A stretch of 64,000 nt of DNA from Dokdonella sp. (GTDB taxonomy: Bacteria; Pseudomonadota; Gammaproteobacteria; Xanthomonadales; Rhodanobacteraceae): contig JANQAE010000002.1 in assembly GCA_024707225.1 (NCBI GenBank), positions 124,001-188,000 of the forward strand, read 5' to 3'. The stretch's first letter is position 1, and each line of letters opens with the position of its first letter. The translations under genes and the position numbers were made by a program. The notes beneath the pieces were generated by a model. That model was not told where the DNA came from. It ran no database searches and saw nothing but the letters and a program-made list of their open reading frames with translations. Of the stretch, positions 9,418-17,674 are shown in pieces.

Positions 9418-9450
9418 CCGCCGGACCTCGCGTCCGGCGGCCGTTTGTTC
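9418..9450 (+). terminator. Probable intrinsic terminator after the beta-helix gene
   Basis: CCGCCGGAC at 9418-9426 pairs with GTCCGGCGG at 9432-9440 around a 5-base loop, followed by a short T-containing tail (CCGTTTGTT). The stem is perfect but the T tract is weak. Confidence 0.6.
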
Positions 9451-9638
9451 CGGGGATTCACGCTGACGTCGATCCGCAGCCGTCGTCGAACGGACTCCGA
9501 CGGCGGCTGAGCGGTGTTCGTCGCGCAATCTCGAAATATGCCGCAGATCTGCGTGCCGCGAGCATGCCCATCACGCCACCTGCGAAATCGGTGCGGTCTC
9601 GGTAGCCGATCGACGCGAGAGGCCTCGACCGGGGCTTC

Positions 9639-9703
9639 TTGACCCACTTGCGCTCGCTGAATAGGCTCGCCCTCGAGCGGGGTGCTCATCGGAATCAAGG
9701 AGA
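9639..9703 (+). promoter_or_regulatory. Promoter and ribosome site of the small secreted protein gene
   Basis: TTGACC at 9639-9644 and TAGGCT at 9662-9667 are separated by 17 bases, a good -35 and an acceptable -10. AAGGAGA at 9697-9703 lies 7 bases before the ATG at 9711. Confidence 0.55.
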
Positions 9704-9710
9704 TAGGGAT

Positions 9711-10169
9711 ATGAATCCGATTCTTTCAAGCTCGGTCGTACTGACGCTGCTGTTGACGCTGACCGCAGGCGCCGCACCGGCGGCCGCCGATCAGACGACC
9801 GTACGACACCGTGACGAGACGAATGCCGACGACGCGCTGAGTAAGCTGCGCGGCGACTACGCGCTGATCGTGCCGGGACGAGACAGTGCGACCCGGCCGG
9901 CCCTGTTGCCGTACGCCGAGTTCGCAGCGTTGTACGGCGGCTCGGTCGCCGAAGGCGGGGTCGTCCAGGGCGACGACGGCGGCGAGAGCATCGTACCGAC
10001 GCCGGGCCCGCCCGGTACCGGCATGGGGTTCGAGCCGGGCGACACGGTGATCCTGCACCGGACCAGCGGTCCCTGGATACGCACGACGACCTATCGCTAC
10101 ATGGGCAGCCACATCTGGTACATGCAGAGCAACATCCTCAAAGGTCCCTACGACGACGTCGAGGAGTGA
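9711..10169 (+). CDS. Small secreted protein of unknown function
   Basis: A 152-residue protein with a clear signal peptide (MNPILSSSVVLTLLLTLTAG, probable cleavage after AAPAAA). The mature part is acidic and Gly/Pro-rich (GGESIVPTPGPPGTGMGFEP) and ends in a Tyr/Trp-rich stretch. No family is recognised. The start is fixed by the strong AAGGAG just upstream; the longer open frame from 9639 starts inside the promoter. It has its own promoter and a strong terminator, so it is probably a monocistronic, well-expressed gene sitting between the first secreted beta-helix gene and the first regulator. Confidence 0.75.
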   Translation: MNPILSSSVVLTLLLTLTAGAAPAAADQTTVRHRDETNADDALSKLRGDYALIVPGRDSATRPALLPYAEFAALYGGSVAEGGVVQGDDGGESIVPTPGPPGTGMGFEPGDTVILHRTSGPWIRTTTYRYMGSHIWYMQSNILKGPYDDVEE

Positions 10170-10199
10170 GGCCTGCAACCCGTTCGGTTTAAAGGAAGC

Positions 10200-10224
10200 C
10201 CGGCTCGCAGCCGGGTTTTTTTTG
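10200..10224 (+). terminator. Strong intrinsic terminator
   Basis: CCCGGCT (10200-10206) pairs perfectly with AGCCGGG (10210-10216) over a 3-base loop and is followed by eight T residues (10217-10224). It ends the small secreted protein transcript. Confidence 0.93.
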
Positions 10225-10468
10225 TGTCTCGCGTGGTGGCGTGCCCTTCGTGCTCGTTCGCTCGCGCGTGACGACGAAGGCCGACGCATTCGTCTGCCCA
10301 CCCGTCCACACCATCGGACTGGCGCTGCGACGGCGGCGGCAGGGGCAGTCGGCTCCTGTGCGAACAGGTCGCGTCGAGAAGACTCCCCACGGCCTCGGCC
10401 GGACTGCGCAGCGGCTCGCGTCATCGCACGAGGCGAGCGGCCATCCGCGCCGATTCGGGACCTCTTGC

Positions 10469-10474
10469 TATGCT
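10469..10474 (+). promoter_or_regulatory. -10 element of regulator 1, near-leaderless start
   Basis: TGCTATGCT contains an extended -10 (TATGCT at 10469-10474). Only 8 bases separate it from the ATG at 10483, so the transcript would have almost no leader. The same arrangement precedes regulators 2 and 3. Confidence 0.55.
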
Positions 10475-10482
10475 CGTAGCCG

Positions 10483-12944
10483 ATGAACGATGAGTCCTTC
10501 CGTTTCGGCGCGTACCGCCTCGACGCGGCCAAGCGCGAGCTGGAGCGCGACGGAACGCTGCTGGCGCTGACGCCGCAGGTGTTCGACTGCCTGACTTACC
10601 TGCTGCGTCACCGTGAGCGCGCCGTCGGGCGCGACGAGTTGATTGCAGCCGTGTGGGGGCGCGCCGATGTCACTGACACCTTGCTCGCGCAGACGGTCAT
10701 GCATGCACGTCGTGCAGTCGGCGACAGCGGCGGCGAGCAGAGCGCGATCCGCACGATTCCGCGGTTCGGCTATCGCTGGATCCTGCCGGTGCAGGCCGGC
10801 GAGGCGGCGTCCGTGGCGGATACGCCGGCCGAGCCCGCGTCGGCGCCGGCCATCGATACGGCCGAGCGGGCCCACGACCGCAACGACGATCGAGTCGACG
10901 AGCGCAGCATCGCGCCCGCCGGCAGCGGCGAGCCGCCGCCGCCCGCCGCGTCTACATCCCCATCCAGGCTTCCGCGCATCGCCGTGCGCCGTCCGCGTTG
11001 GCTCGGACTTGCGGCGTTCGGCATCGCGGCCGCAGTCCTGGTGTGGATGATGCGCCCGGGCGACGAGCCGGCAATCCCGCCGCCGCCCGCGAGCGCGACG
11101 GCGCGGCCGGTGCTCGTCGTGCCGGTCGCGGTCGCGCCGGTCGCCGAGACCGTCTGGGTGCCGCTCGGGCTGATGGACGCGATCGCCGGGCGCCTGCGCG
11201 ACGGCGGCTGGCCGGTCGTGCCGAGCGCGACCGCGGTGGCGCTCGCACGCGATGGCGCCGCGGCTGCCGATCCGCTGCGGCTCGCGCGCGAGGCCGGCGC
11301 CGGTCTCACCGTCGCGCCGACGGCCGAGCGCGACGGCGGCCGCTGGCGTGTCCGCTTCGACCTGCACGGCGCGGCCGAGCTGCCGGCCTCGGTCTCGGCC
11401 GAAGCGCCCGAGCTGCTCGACGCGGCGCGTCTGGCCAGCGACCGGCTGCTGGCCCTGCTGCGGCGCCAGCCGCTGCCCGAGCAGATCGACGCCGATCCGG
11501 ACCGCGTCCTGGCCGAATGGGTGCAGCGCATCGAATCGGAGTTCCTGGCCGATCGCCTCGACGCGGCCGAGGTTCTGCTCGATACCGCACCGGCGGCGCT
11601 GCGCGACCGGCCGGAGCTGAAGTTCCAGGCCGTGCAGCTGGACTATCGCGCCGGTCGTCTCGACCGCGCCGGCCAGGGCTTCCAGGCGATGCTCGACACG
11701 CTCTCGCCGGAAGCGCAGCCGGTGCTGCGCGCGCGCAGTCTGATCGGCCTGGGCTCGATCGCACGTACGCGTGCGCGTTTCGACGAGGCCGAGCCGCTCT
11801 ATCGCGAGGCGATCGCGCTGCTCGATCCACTGAATCAGCCGGTGCATCTGGGCACCGCCTGGGCGTACCTGGGCGTCAGTCTCGGCAGCCTGCACCGTTT
11901 CGACGAGAGCGCGGCGGCGCTCGGGCGCGCGCGCGCGATTCTCGAAGGCACCGGCGATGCATTCGGCGTGGCGATCGTCGATGCCGGTTTCGCGACGATG
12001 CAGGCCGATCGGCGCCGCCTGGCCGATGCCGCGCCGCGGCTCGCCCAGGCGATCGAGCGCTTCGAGCGGCTCGGTGCGCAGGCCGAGGCGAACGGCCTGC
12101 GCATCGCGCTGGCGCAGATGTATCGCGAGCTGCTCGACCATCCGGCGGCGCTCGCGGTGTCGGCGACGGTCTGGGCCCAGGTCCGCGATCAGCCCTCGCA
12201 GCGTCTGTATCCGATGGCCGCGGCGGTGCATGCACTGGCGCTGATCGAATCGGGCCGGCTCGCCGAGGCCGGCCGCGTGCTCGACGGCATCGAACGCCAG
12301 GACGGCCGCCACGACGCGGCCTACCAGTGGCGCCAGGTGCGCTATGCGCGCGCGCATCTGGACCTGGAGCGGCGCCGGCCGGCGCGGCCGCGGGCGTCCT
12401 GGAGGCGCTGCTCGCCGACGAGGCCGCCGTGCCCGGCGATGCCGGGCCGGTCTGGCGCAGCTGGCTGACCAGCCTGCGCGCGCAGGGCCTGGATACGGCC
12501 GCGCGCGCCGAGCTGCCGCGCGTCGCGCGCTGGGCGGCACGCGTCGACGAGGAGGCGCGCATGCACGCGGACCTGATCGCGGCCGAACAGCACCTGGCCG
12601 ATCACGAGCCGGACCTGGCCTACGCGCGTTACGAGGCGGCGCTGCAGGCGGCCGACCGCATCGGCGTGCCGCGCGACATCGCGCGCGTCGCGGCCTCGTA
12701 CGGCCATGCGCTGATCCGCGCCGGCTGGCTCGAGCGGGCCGCGACCGTGACCGGCCGCCTCGCGGCCTGGGCCGACCGCGATTTCGACTGCGCGCTGGTG
12801 CAGGCACGCCTGCACCAGGCGCTCGGCCAGGCCGGCCCGTGGCGTGAGGCGCTCGAGCGCGCGCGCGATCTGGCCGGCGAGCGCGGCCTGCCCGAGGCGC
12901 TCGATGCCGAGCCGCTGCGCCATGCGCTGTCGGGGCGCGGCTGA
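10483..12944 (+). CDS. Membrane-anchored winged-helix/TPR transcriptional regulator 1 (frameshifted)
   Basis: About 820 residues after bridging one frameshift. Residues 1-105 form an OmpR/PhoB-type winged helix (FRFGAYRLDAAKRELERDG ... VGRDELIAAVWGRADVTD ... RTIPRFGYRWILPV). A Pro/Ala-rich linker follows, then one membrane span near 175-195 (LGLAAFGIAAAVLVWMM) and a periplasmic half of TPR-like helical repeats (YREAIALLDPLNQPVHLGTA). This is the CadC/ToxR layout: cytoplasmic DNA-binding head, outside sensor. Near 12370-12395 the frame shifts by -1; before it the protein reads AHLDLERRRPA and after it AAGVLEALLADEAAVPGD, continuing the helical repeats to 12944. It lies directly upstream of the secreted-protein gene at 13088 and is paralogous to the genes at 17675 and 22202. 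Confidence 0.87.
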
Positions 12945-12984
12945 ACAGCGGCCGGCAACCACAGCGCACTCGGCCCGATCGGCC

Positions 12985-13028
12985 CGCGCTTGAAGGCCGC
13001 TTGAAGCGGGTCTGAATCGGTTTCGAAT
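12985..13028 (+). promoter_or_regulatory. Operator array 1: four direct repeats at 11-bp period
   Basis: Four consecutive 11-base units: CGCGCTTGAAG, GCCGCTTGAAG, CGGGTCTGAAT, CGGTTTCGAAT. The GAA core falls at 12992, 13003, 13014 and 13025, exactly 11 apart. OmpR/PhoB-type winged helices bind head-to-tail on such repeats. The array starts 40 bases after the stop of regulator 1 and ends 59 bases before the secreted-protein ATG at 13088; CAGACT at 13050-13055 could be the -10. Binding by regulator 1 is inferred. Confidence 0.75.
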
Positions 13029-13087
13029 GCGCCGGCCCGGCCGGCGGACCAGACTCGCGAGGTCTTCACTGCTGCGGGAACCCGCCG

Positions 13088-16000
13088 ATGCGCTCTACCG
13101 TGTGGTCGCTGTTGTTGATGCTCGTACCGGCCGTGGGATCGGCGGGGGTGCCGTTGCAGGCGCGCAACGATAGCGGACAGGGACGGTGCTATGACGCGGC
13201 CGGCGCGGTGCAGGCCTGCGCGACGCCGGCCTACCGCGGCGAGGACGGCCATCACGGCCGCGACGCGGCCGCGGCCGACGGCGTGCTGGTCAAGGCCGGC
13301 GGCGGCGACGGCGGCTTCGACTTCACGAAGATCGCCAACAACGGCAGCGCCGTGCCGGCCGGCACCGTGCTCGGCACCGCGCCGGCCAGCTGGGCCTGCA
13401 CGCGCGACAACCACACCGGCCTGCTCTGGGAGATCAAGGTCAGCAATGCGGCCAGCCCGCGTCACTACGAATGGGGCTTCCACTGGTATCAGCCCGACCC
13501 CGAGCACGACGGCGGCGATCCCGGCGAGCCGGGCGGCGTCGAGCTCGGCTGCGGCTTCACGCTGACCTGCAACACGCAGGCCTATGTCGACTACGTCAAT
13601 GCGCAGGCGCTGTGCGGACGCACCGACTGGCGCCTGCCGAGCCTGGACGAGCTGCAGGACCTGGCCGACTTCGGCCGCTCGGTGTTCGACGACGGTGCGC
13701 TCGATCCGGTCTATTTCGCCGACGGCGGTCCGTTCCGCGGCTTCAACGGCGGCTGGACCGCCGACACCGGCCACGAGCCGGGCCGCGAGTTCGCCTACGG
13801 CATCAACTTCGCCGACGGCACCGCCTCGACGTTTCCGAAAGGCGGCCTGACCGGCATCCGCCTGGTCAGCGGGGCCCTGGTCGAGAGCCAGGGCGAACCG
13901 CCGGTCTGCACCGGCATCGAGAATCCGCAGATCCGGCCTGGCACCGCCGGTGCCTACGAGCCCGACGGCGCGACCGTGCTCGATCGCCGCACCGGCCTGG
14001 TCTGGGAGCGCTGCTCGCTCGGCCAGAACTTTCTCGACGAGGGCGAAGGCCGCTGCGAGGGCGAGACCTGGAAGGGCGACTGGCAGGCCGCGTTCCTCGA
14101 GGTGCGCGCACGCAACGCCGAAGGCCATCTGGGCCACCGCGACTGGCGCCTGCCGAACCTCAAGGAGCTGGCGTCGCTGCGCGAGCGCCGCTGCGCGATG
14201 CCGATCCTCGACGCGCGGGTCTTCCCGGATCCCGACATCGAGGTGCACTGGACCTCGACGACGAACCAGAACGATCCGTCCGGTGCGTTCGGCATGAACT
14301 TCGAGTTCGGCCATCAGCTCGGGCTGCCGAAGAGTTTCGACAGTGCGCGGCTGCGCCTGGTGCGCGGCGGCGCCGCGTTCGACGACCACCAGGGCGACGT
14401 GGCGTACGAGATCGCGGGCCGGGTCGAGGGCATGATCGGCACCGGCCTGGTGCTGCGGCTGATCGCCGACGGCGGCATCGCCGAGGCGCTGACGATCGGT
14501 GCCGACGGCCGCTTCGCATTCACGCGCGGCGTGCTCGCCGGTGCGAGCTACAGCGTGACGATCGGCGCGGCGCCGGTACCGGAGCAGACCTGCACCGTCG
14601 TGGCCGGCAGCGGCACGATCGGCGCCGCGGATGTCGATGACGTGCGCGTCAGCTGTGCGGCGCCAGCGCCGCCGGTGATCCGCGTCGAGCCGCCGGACCT
14701 GAACTTCCACGTCCAGCAGTCGGGCAGCCAGACCCAGGCCATTGCGATCGGCAACGACGGCGGCGGCATCCTGTCGTGGTCGATCGACACCGCCTACGAA
14801 GCCCTGCCGGCGGCGGCGCGCGGCGCGCCGGCCGACTGTCAGGGTGGTGGCGGCCTGATCGTCCACGACGACGGCAGCGCCGAGTCGGCCTATGGCGGCA
14901 ATGCGGCCTGGGCCGGCGGCGTGATGATCGTCGACAAGTTCACGCCGTCGAGCTATCCGGCCTCGATCGGCACCGCCTGCTTCGCGTTCGGCGGCACCAA
15001 TGGCGTGACCTCGCTGACGTTCGAAGTCGTCGTCTTCGACGACAACGGGCCCGGCGGCGCGCCCGGCACCGAACTCGGCGCGCTCGCGGTCACCGCGACC
15101 GGCATCCCGCCGTATCCGGTCGCCAGCCCGGTCTGGCAGGCCTTCGATCTGTCCGCGCTGTATACGACGATCGACGCCGGCAGCGTCTACGTCGGCCTGC
15201 GCTGGCAGCCGGCGCAGCCGCAGAACGTCTATGTGCTCGCCGACGAGTCGGCCGACCGCCCGCCGGGCCACGCCGGCGGCTATTACTGGAACTACTCCGG
15301 CGCCGGCGACTGGCGTGCGACCCAGAACGCATTCGCCGGCTACCGCGCGATGCTGATCCGCGCGATCGAGGCCGGGCCGCAGGCGCCGCCGGCCGGCTGC
15401 GAGTCGCCGGCCGCGGTGCCGTGGCTGACGATCACGCCGCCGGCCGGCAGCGTCAATGCCGGCACCCAGAGCGAGGTCGCGATCGGCATCAATTCGGCCG
15501 GCCTCGAGCCCGGCGACTACCGCGCGCTGCTGTGCGTGCACAGCAACGACGAGGGCAATACGCCGGTGCGCGTCAACGTGCATCTGATGGTCGAGCCCGG
15601 CGACGGCGCGTTGGCGCTCGATCCGCCGGCGATCGTATTCGGTGCGGTCGGCATCGGCGCCAGCGGCGTCGCCACCGCGACCCTGCGCAACACCGGCACC
15701 GGCACCGTGCAGGGCATCGAAGTCGGGGCGGTCGCCGCGCCGTTCGCGCGCAGCGGCGGCACCTGCCCGGCCGGGACGTTCAACCTGTCGGCTGGCACCA
15801 GCTGCACGCTCGGCTACGTGTTCACGCCGACCGCGTTCGGTCCGGCCGGCGCGACGGTGACGATCGGCAGCAGCGCCGGCGTGCTCGAACTGGGCCTGTC
15901 CGGCAGCGGCGCGGCCGGGGCACCGGCCGTGATCGTCGCGCTCGGCGGCGGCGGCCAGAGCACCGCGGTGGGTCATCCGTTCGCGCTGCCGCTGGCCGTG

Positions 16001-16891
16001 CAGGTTCGCGACGCCGCCAACCATCCGGTCTCCGGGGCGACCGTGGTCTTCACGGCGCCGGGCAGCGGTGCCGGCGCGATCCTGTCGGCCACCTCGGTGA
16101 CGACCGACGGCAACGGCTATGCCGCGGTCGCCGCGACCGCCAATGCGGTCACCGGCAGCTACGCCGTCCAGGCGGCCGTCAGCGGCATCGCGACGCCGGC
16201 GACGTTCGCGCTCGGCAATACGCTCGGCAGCGGCGACGTCGGCGTGCGGCTGCAGGCCGGCCGCGATCACGTGCGGCCCGGCCAGCTGATCGACTACGTG
16301 CTGACCGTGTTCAACGCGAGCGCCGCGCCGGCGACCGCGGTCGCGATCGACAGCCAGCTCGATGCTGCGCTCGATGCGGCGGCGACGCACTGGATCTGTC
16401 TGGATGCGCTCGCCAGCGGCTGCACCGTGGCCGGGCAGGGCGCGCTCGCCGACCACGGCCTCAGCCTGGCGCCGGGCGCGAGCGTGAGCTATCTGCTGAC
16501 CAGTCCGGTGCGCCTGGATGCGAGCGAGCGGACCGTCGCCAGCACGGCGCTGGTCGATGCGCCGAACGATCCGAACCCGGCCAACGACCTCGACACGGCG
16601 ACGACGACGATGGTGCTGTTCCGCGACGGACTGGAGCGCTACGGCGACGGCGCGACCGGCGCGCCGGCCGAACGCATGGCCGCGTGGCCGGCCGGCCAGA
16701 CGATCGCGCTCGATCTGCCGGCCGACGGTCCGGCCTGGCAGGTGGCCGCGCCGCTGCGCGTGTTTGCCGGCGACCGGCCGGTCGCACGCATCGAGTCGTT
16801 CCGCTCGGGCGCGATCGAACGCGTGCGTCTGGTCGCCTCCGAGGCGGGCGACGAGCGCGCCGGTCCGTGGATCGCCGCGCCGCGGGCATGA
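13088..16891 (+). CDS. Large secreted multidomain protein (DUF1566, Ig-like, DUF11 modules) with FRDGLE signature
   Basis: 1267 residues with a signal peptide (MRSTVWSLLLMLVPAVGSAG). Two DUF1566/Lcl-type modules follow (about 95-260 and 275-425), each with a TGLxWE opening and a WRLPxLxEL core. Then come a BACON-like or anchor-type beta region near 530-800 (PPDLNFHVQQSGSQTQAIAI), a choice-of-anchor D-like repeat near 835-955 (ALDPPAIVFGAVGIGASGVA), an invasin-type Ig domain (FALPLAVQVRDAANHPVSGA), and a DUF11-like repeat ending PNDPNPANDLDT. The signature MVLFRDGLERYGD comes next, followed by about 85 more residues. It probably acts at the cell surface in adhesion or matrix. It lies under operator array 1. 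The stop at 16889-16891 may be an artefact (see the following entry). Confidence 0.82.
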   Translation: MRSTVWSLLLMLVPAVGSAGVPLQARNDSGQGRCYDAAGAVQACATPAYRGEDGHHGRDAAAADGVLVKAGGGDGGFDFTKIANNGSAVPAGTVLGTAPASWACTRDNHTGLLWEIKVSNAASPRHYEWGFHWYQPDPEHDGGDPGEPGGVELGCGFTLTCNTQAYVDYVNAQALCGRTDWRLPSLDELQDLADFGRSVFDDGALDPVYFADGGPFRGFNGGWTADTGHEPGREFAYGINFADGTASTFPKGGLTGIRLVSGALVESQGEPPVCTGIENPQIRPGTAGAYEPDGATVLDRRTGLVWERCSLGQNFLDEGEGRCEGETWKGDWQAAFLEVRARNAEGHLGHRDWRLPNLKELASLRERRCAMPILDARVFPDPDIEVHWTSTTNQNDPSGAFGMNFEFGHQLGLPKSFDSARLRLVRGGAAFDDHQGDVAYEIAGRVEGMIGTGLVLRLIADGGIAEALTIGADGRFAFTRGVLAGASYSVTIGAAPVPEQTCTVVAGSGTIGAADVDDVRVSCAAPAPPVIRVEPPDLNFHVQQSGSQTQAIAIGNDGGGILSWSIDTAYEALPAAARGAPADCQGGGGLIVHDDGSAESAYGGNAAWAGGVMIVDKFTPSSYPASIGTACFAFGGTNGVTSLTFEVVVFDDNGPGGAPGTELGALAVTATGIPPYPVASPVWQAFDLSALYTTIDAGSVYVGLRWQPAQPQNVYVLADESADRPPGHAGGYYWNYSGAGDWRATQNAFAGYRAMLIRAIEAGPQAPPAGCESPAAVPWLTITPPAGSVNAGTQSEVAIGINSAGLEPGDYRALLCVHSNDEGNTPVRVNVHLMVEPGDGALALDPPAIVFGAVGIGASGVATATLRNTGTGTVQGIEVGAVAAPFARSGGTCPAGTFNLSAGTSCTLGYVFTPTAFGPAGATVTIGSSAGVLELGLSGSGAAGAPAVIVALGGGGQSTAVGHPFALPLAVQVRDAANHPVSGATVVFTAPGSGAGAILSATSVTTDGNGYAAVAATANAVTGSYAVQAAVSGIATPATFALGNTLGSGDVGVRLQAGRDHVRPGQLIDYVLTVFNASAAPATAVAIDSQLDAALDAAATHWICLDALASGCTVAGQGALADHGLSLAPGASVSYLLTSPVRLDASERTVASTALVDAPNDPNPANDLDTATTTMVLFRDGLERYGDGATGAPAERMAAWPAGQTIALDLPADGPAWQVAAPLRVFAGDRPVARIESFRSGAIERVRLVASEAGDERAGPWIAAPRA

Positions 16892-17043
16892 CGCTGACGC
16901 TCGATCCGGCCGACGCCGGCGCCGTGCTGCGGCTGAGCGCCGGCGACCACGCCACGCAGCTGATGCTGACGGTGCCGCACGCCGCGTGGCGGCTGCAGCA
17001 CGCAGCGGCGCTCGGCGTGTCGTTCGCGCCATCGGTGCCGTAG
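16888..17043 (+). CDS. Probable frameshifted C-terminal end of the preceding secreted protein
   Basis: An ATG at 16888 overlaps the upstream TGA (ATGA), and the frame runs for 51 residues (MTLTLDPADAGAVLRLSAGD ... to the stop at 17043). The composition matches the end of the large secreted protein. Adding one G to the GGG at 16884-16886 would join the two as AAPRGMTLTLDPADAG. It is therefore more likely the true C-terminus than a separate coupled gene. Confidence 0.55.
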   Translation: MTLTLDPADAGAVLRLSAGDHATQLMLTVPHAAWRLQHAAALGVSFAPSVP

Positions 17044-17120
17044 CGGAAGATCCGGTGCCGGTCGCGCCGTCGCGGCGCGGCCGGTCCCGGGACTCGGCCG
17101 CGGGTCGGCCGGTCCGGGGT

Positions 17121-17489
17121 TCAGGCCGGCGAATGCAGGCCGATCAGATTGCCTTCGGTGTCGCGGATCAGCACGATGGATCCGTACTGGCCGATCGCCA
17201 TCTTCGGACGGACCACCTCCCCGCCGGCGTCGGCGACACGCGCGGCCTCGACCGCGCAGTCGGCGCAGCTGAAATAGACCATCACGCGGCTGCCGGCCGG
17301 CATGCCCGGCGCCTGCACCAGCGCGCCGCCGCAACCGGCGCGATCCGGCGACGCCGGAAACGCCCACATCGGCACGGCCGGCGAATCGAGCCGCTCGAGC
17401 CGGACCTCGAACACGGCCTCGTAGAAGCGCGTCGCGCGCGCGATGTCCTCGACGTAGATCTCGAACCAGCCGACCGGATTGCGCGCCAT
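17121..17489 (-). CDS. VOC/glyoxalase-family protein
   Basis: A 122-residue single-domain protein of the vicinal oxygen chelate superfamily. It starts with GWFEIYVEDIARATRFYEAV, the typical first beta-alpha unit, and ends RDTEGNLIGLHSPA, where the family has its C-terminal metal-binding Glu region (here IGLHS, without a clear Glu). The start ATG 17489 has GGAG 8 bases upstream. It is the only gene on the minus strand within the secreted-protein cluster. The substrate cannot be predicted; such proteins act in detoxification, dioxygenation or antibiotic resistance, and this one may not be catalytic. Confidence 0.85.
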   Translation of the reverse strand: MARNPVGWFEIYVEDIARATRFYEAVFEVRLERLDSPAVPMWAFPASPDRAGCGGALVQAPGMPAGSRVMVYFSCADCAVEAARVADAGGEVVRPKMAIGQYGSIVLIRDTEGNLIGLHSPA

Positions 17490-17662
17490 CGTCTCGTCTC
17501 CAGAAGGTCGTTGCAGCGGCGGTGATGTCCGCGGCGGCGCCGGCATGCGTCGCCGCGCCGATCGCCCCGCCGCATGCTACGCCGGCATGGCGAGCGCTCC
17601 AACGGCTGTTCGGGATCCGCGCCGGTCGCGCGCCGTCGCTTTTCCGGCCGGGAAGCGGACGC

Positions 17663-17668
17663 TACCCT
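17663..17668 (+). promoter_or_regulatory. -10 element of regulator 2, leaderless start
   Basis: GCTACCCT contains TACCCT at 17663-17668; exactly 6 bases separate it from the ATG at 17675, so transcription would begin at or next to the start codon. No Shine-Dalgarno sequence is present. Confidence 0.5.
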
Positions 17669-17674
17669 GCGGCC

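Larger units (their letters stand above)
9393..9710. other. Intergenic region: terminator, then promoter of the small secreted protein gene
   Basis: It contains a hairpin after the beta-helix gene and a promoter for the gene at 9711, both listed separately. The 190 bases between them show no gene. Confidence 0.6.
10170..10482. other. Intergenic region holding a terminator and the regulator promoter
   Basis: After the terminator at 10200-10224 about 240 bases show no gene. The -10 element of the next gene lies at its end. Confidence 0.6.

Noticed and set aside
12629-17032. A 1467-codon antisense open frame over the regulator and surface gene
   Set aside because: It is a mirror of the plus-strand coding pattern; composition is shadow-like and the plus strand has recognised domains.
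16888-17043. Independent translationally coupled small gene
   Set aside because: Sequence and composition continue the upstream surface protein, and a single-base correction in the GGG run joins them; kept only as a probable C-terminus.
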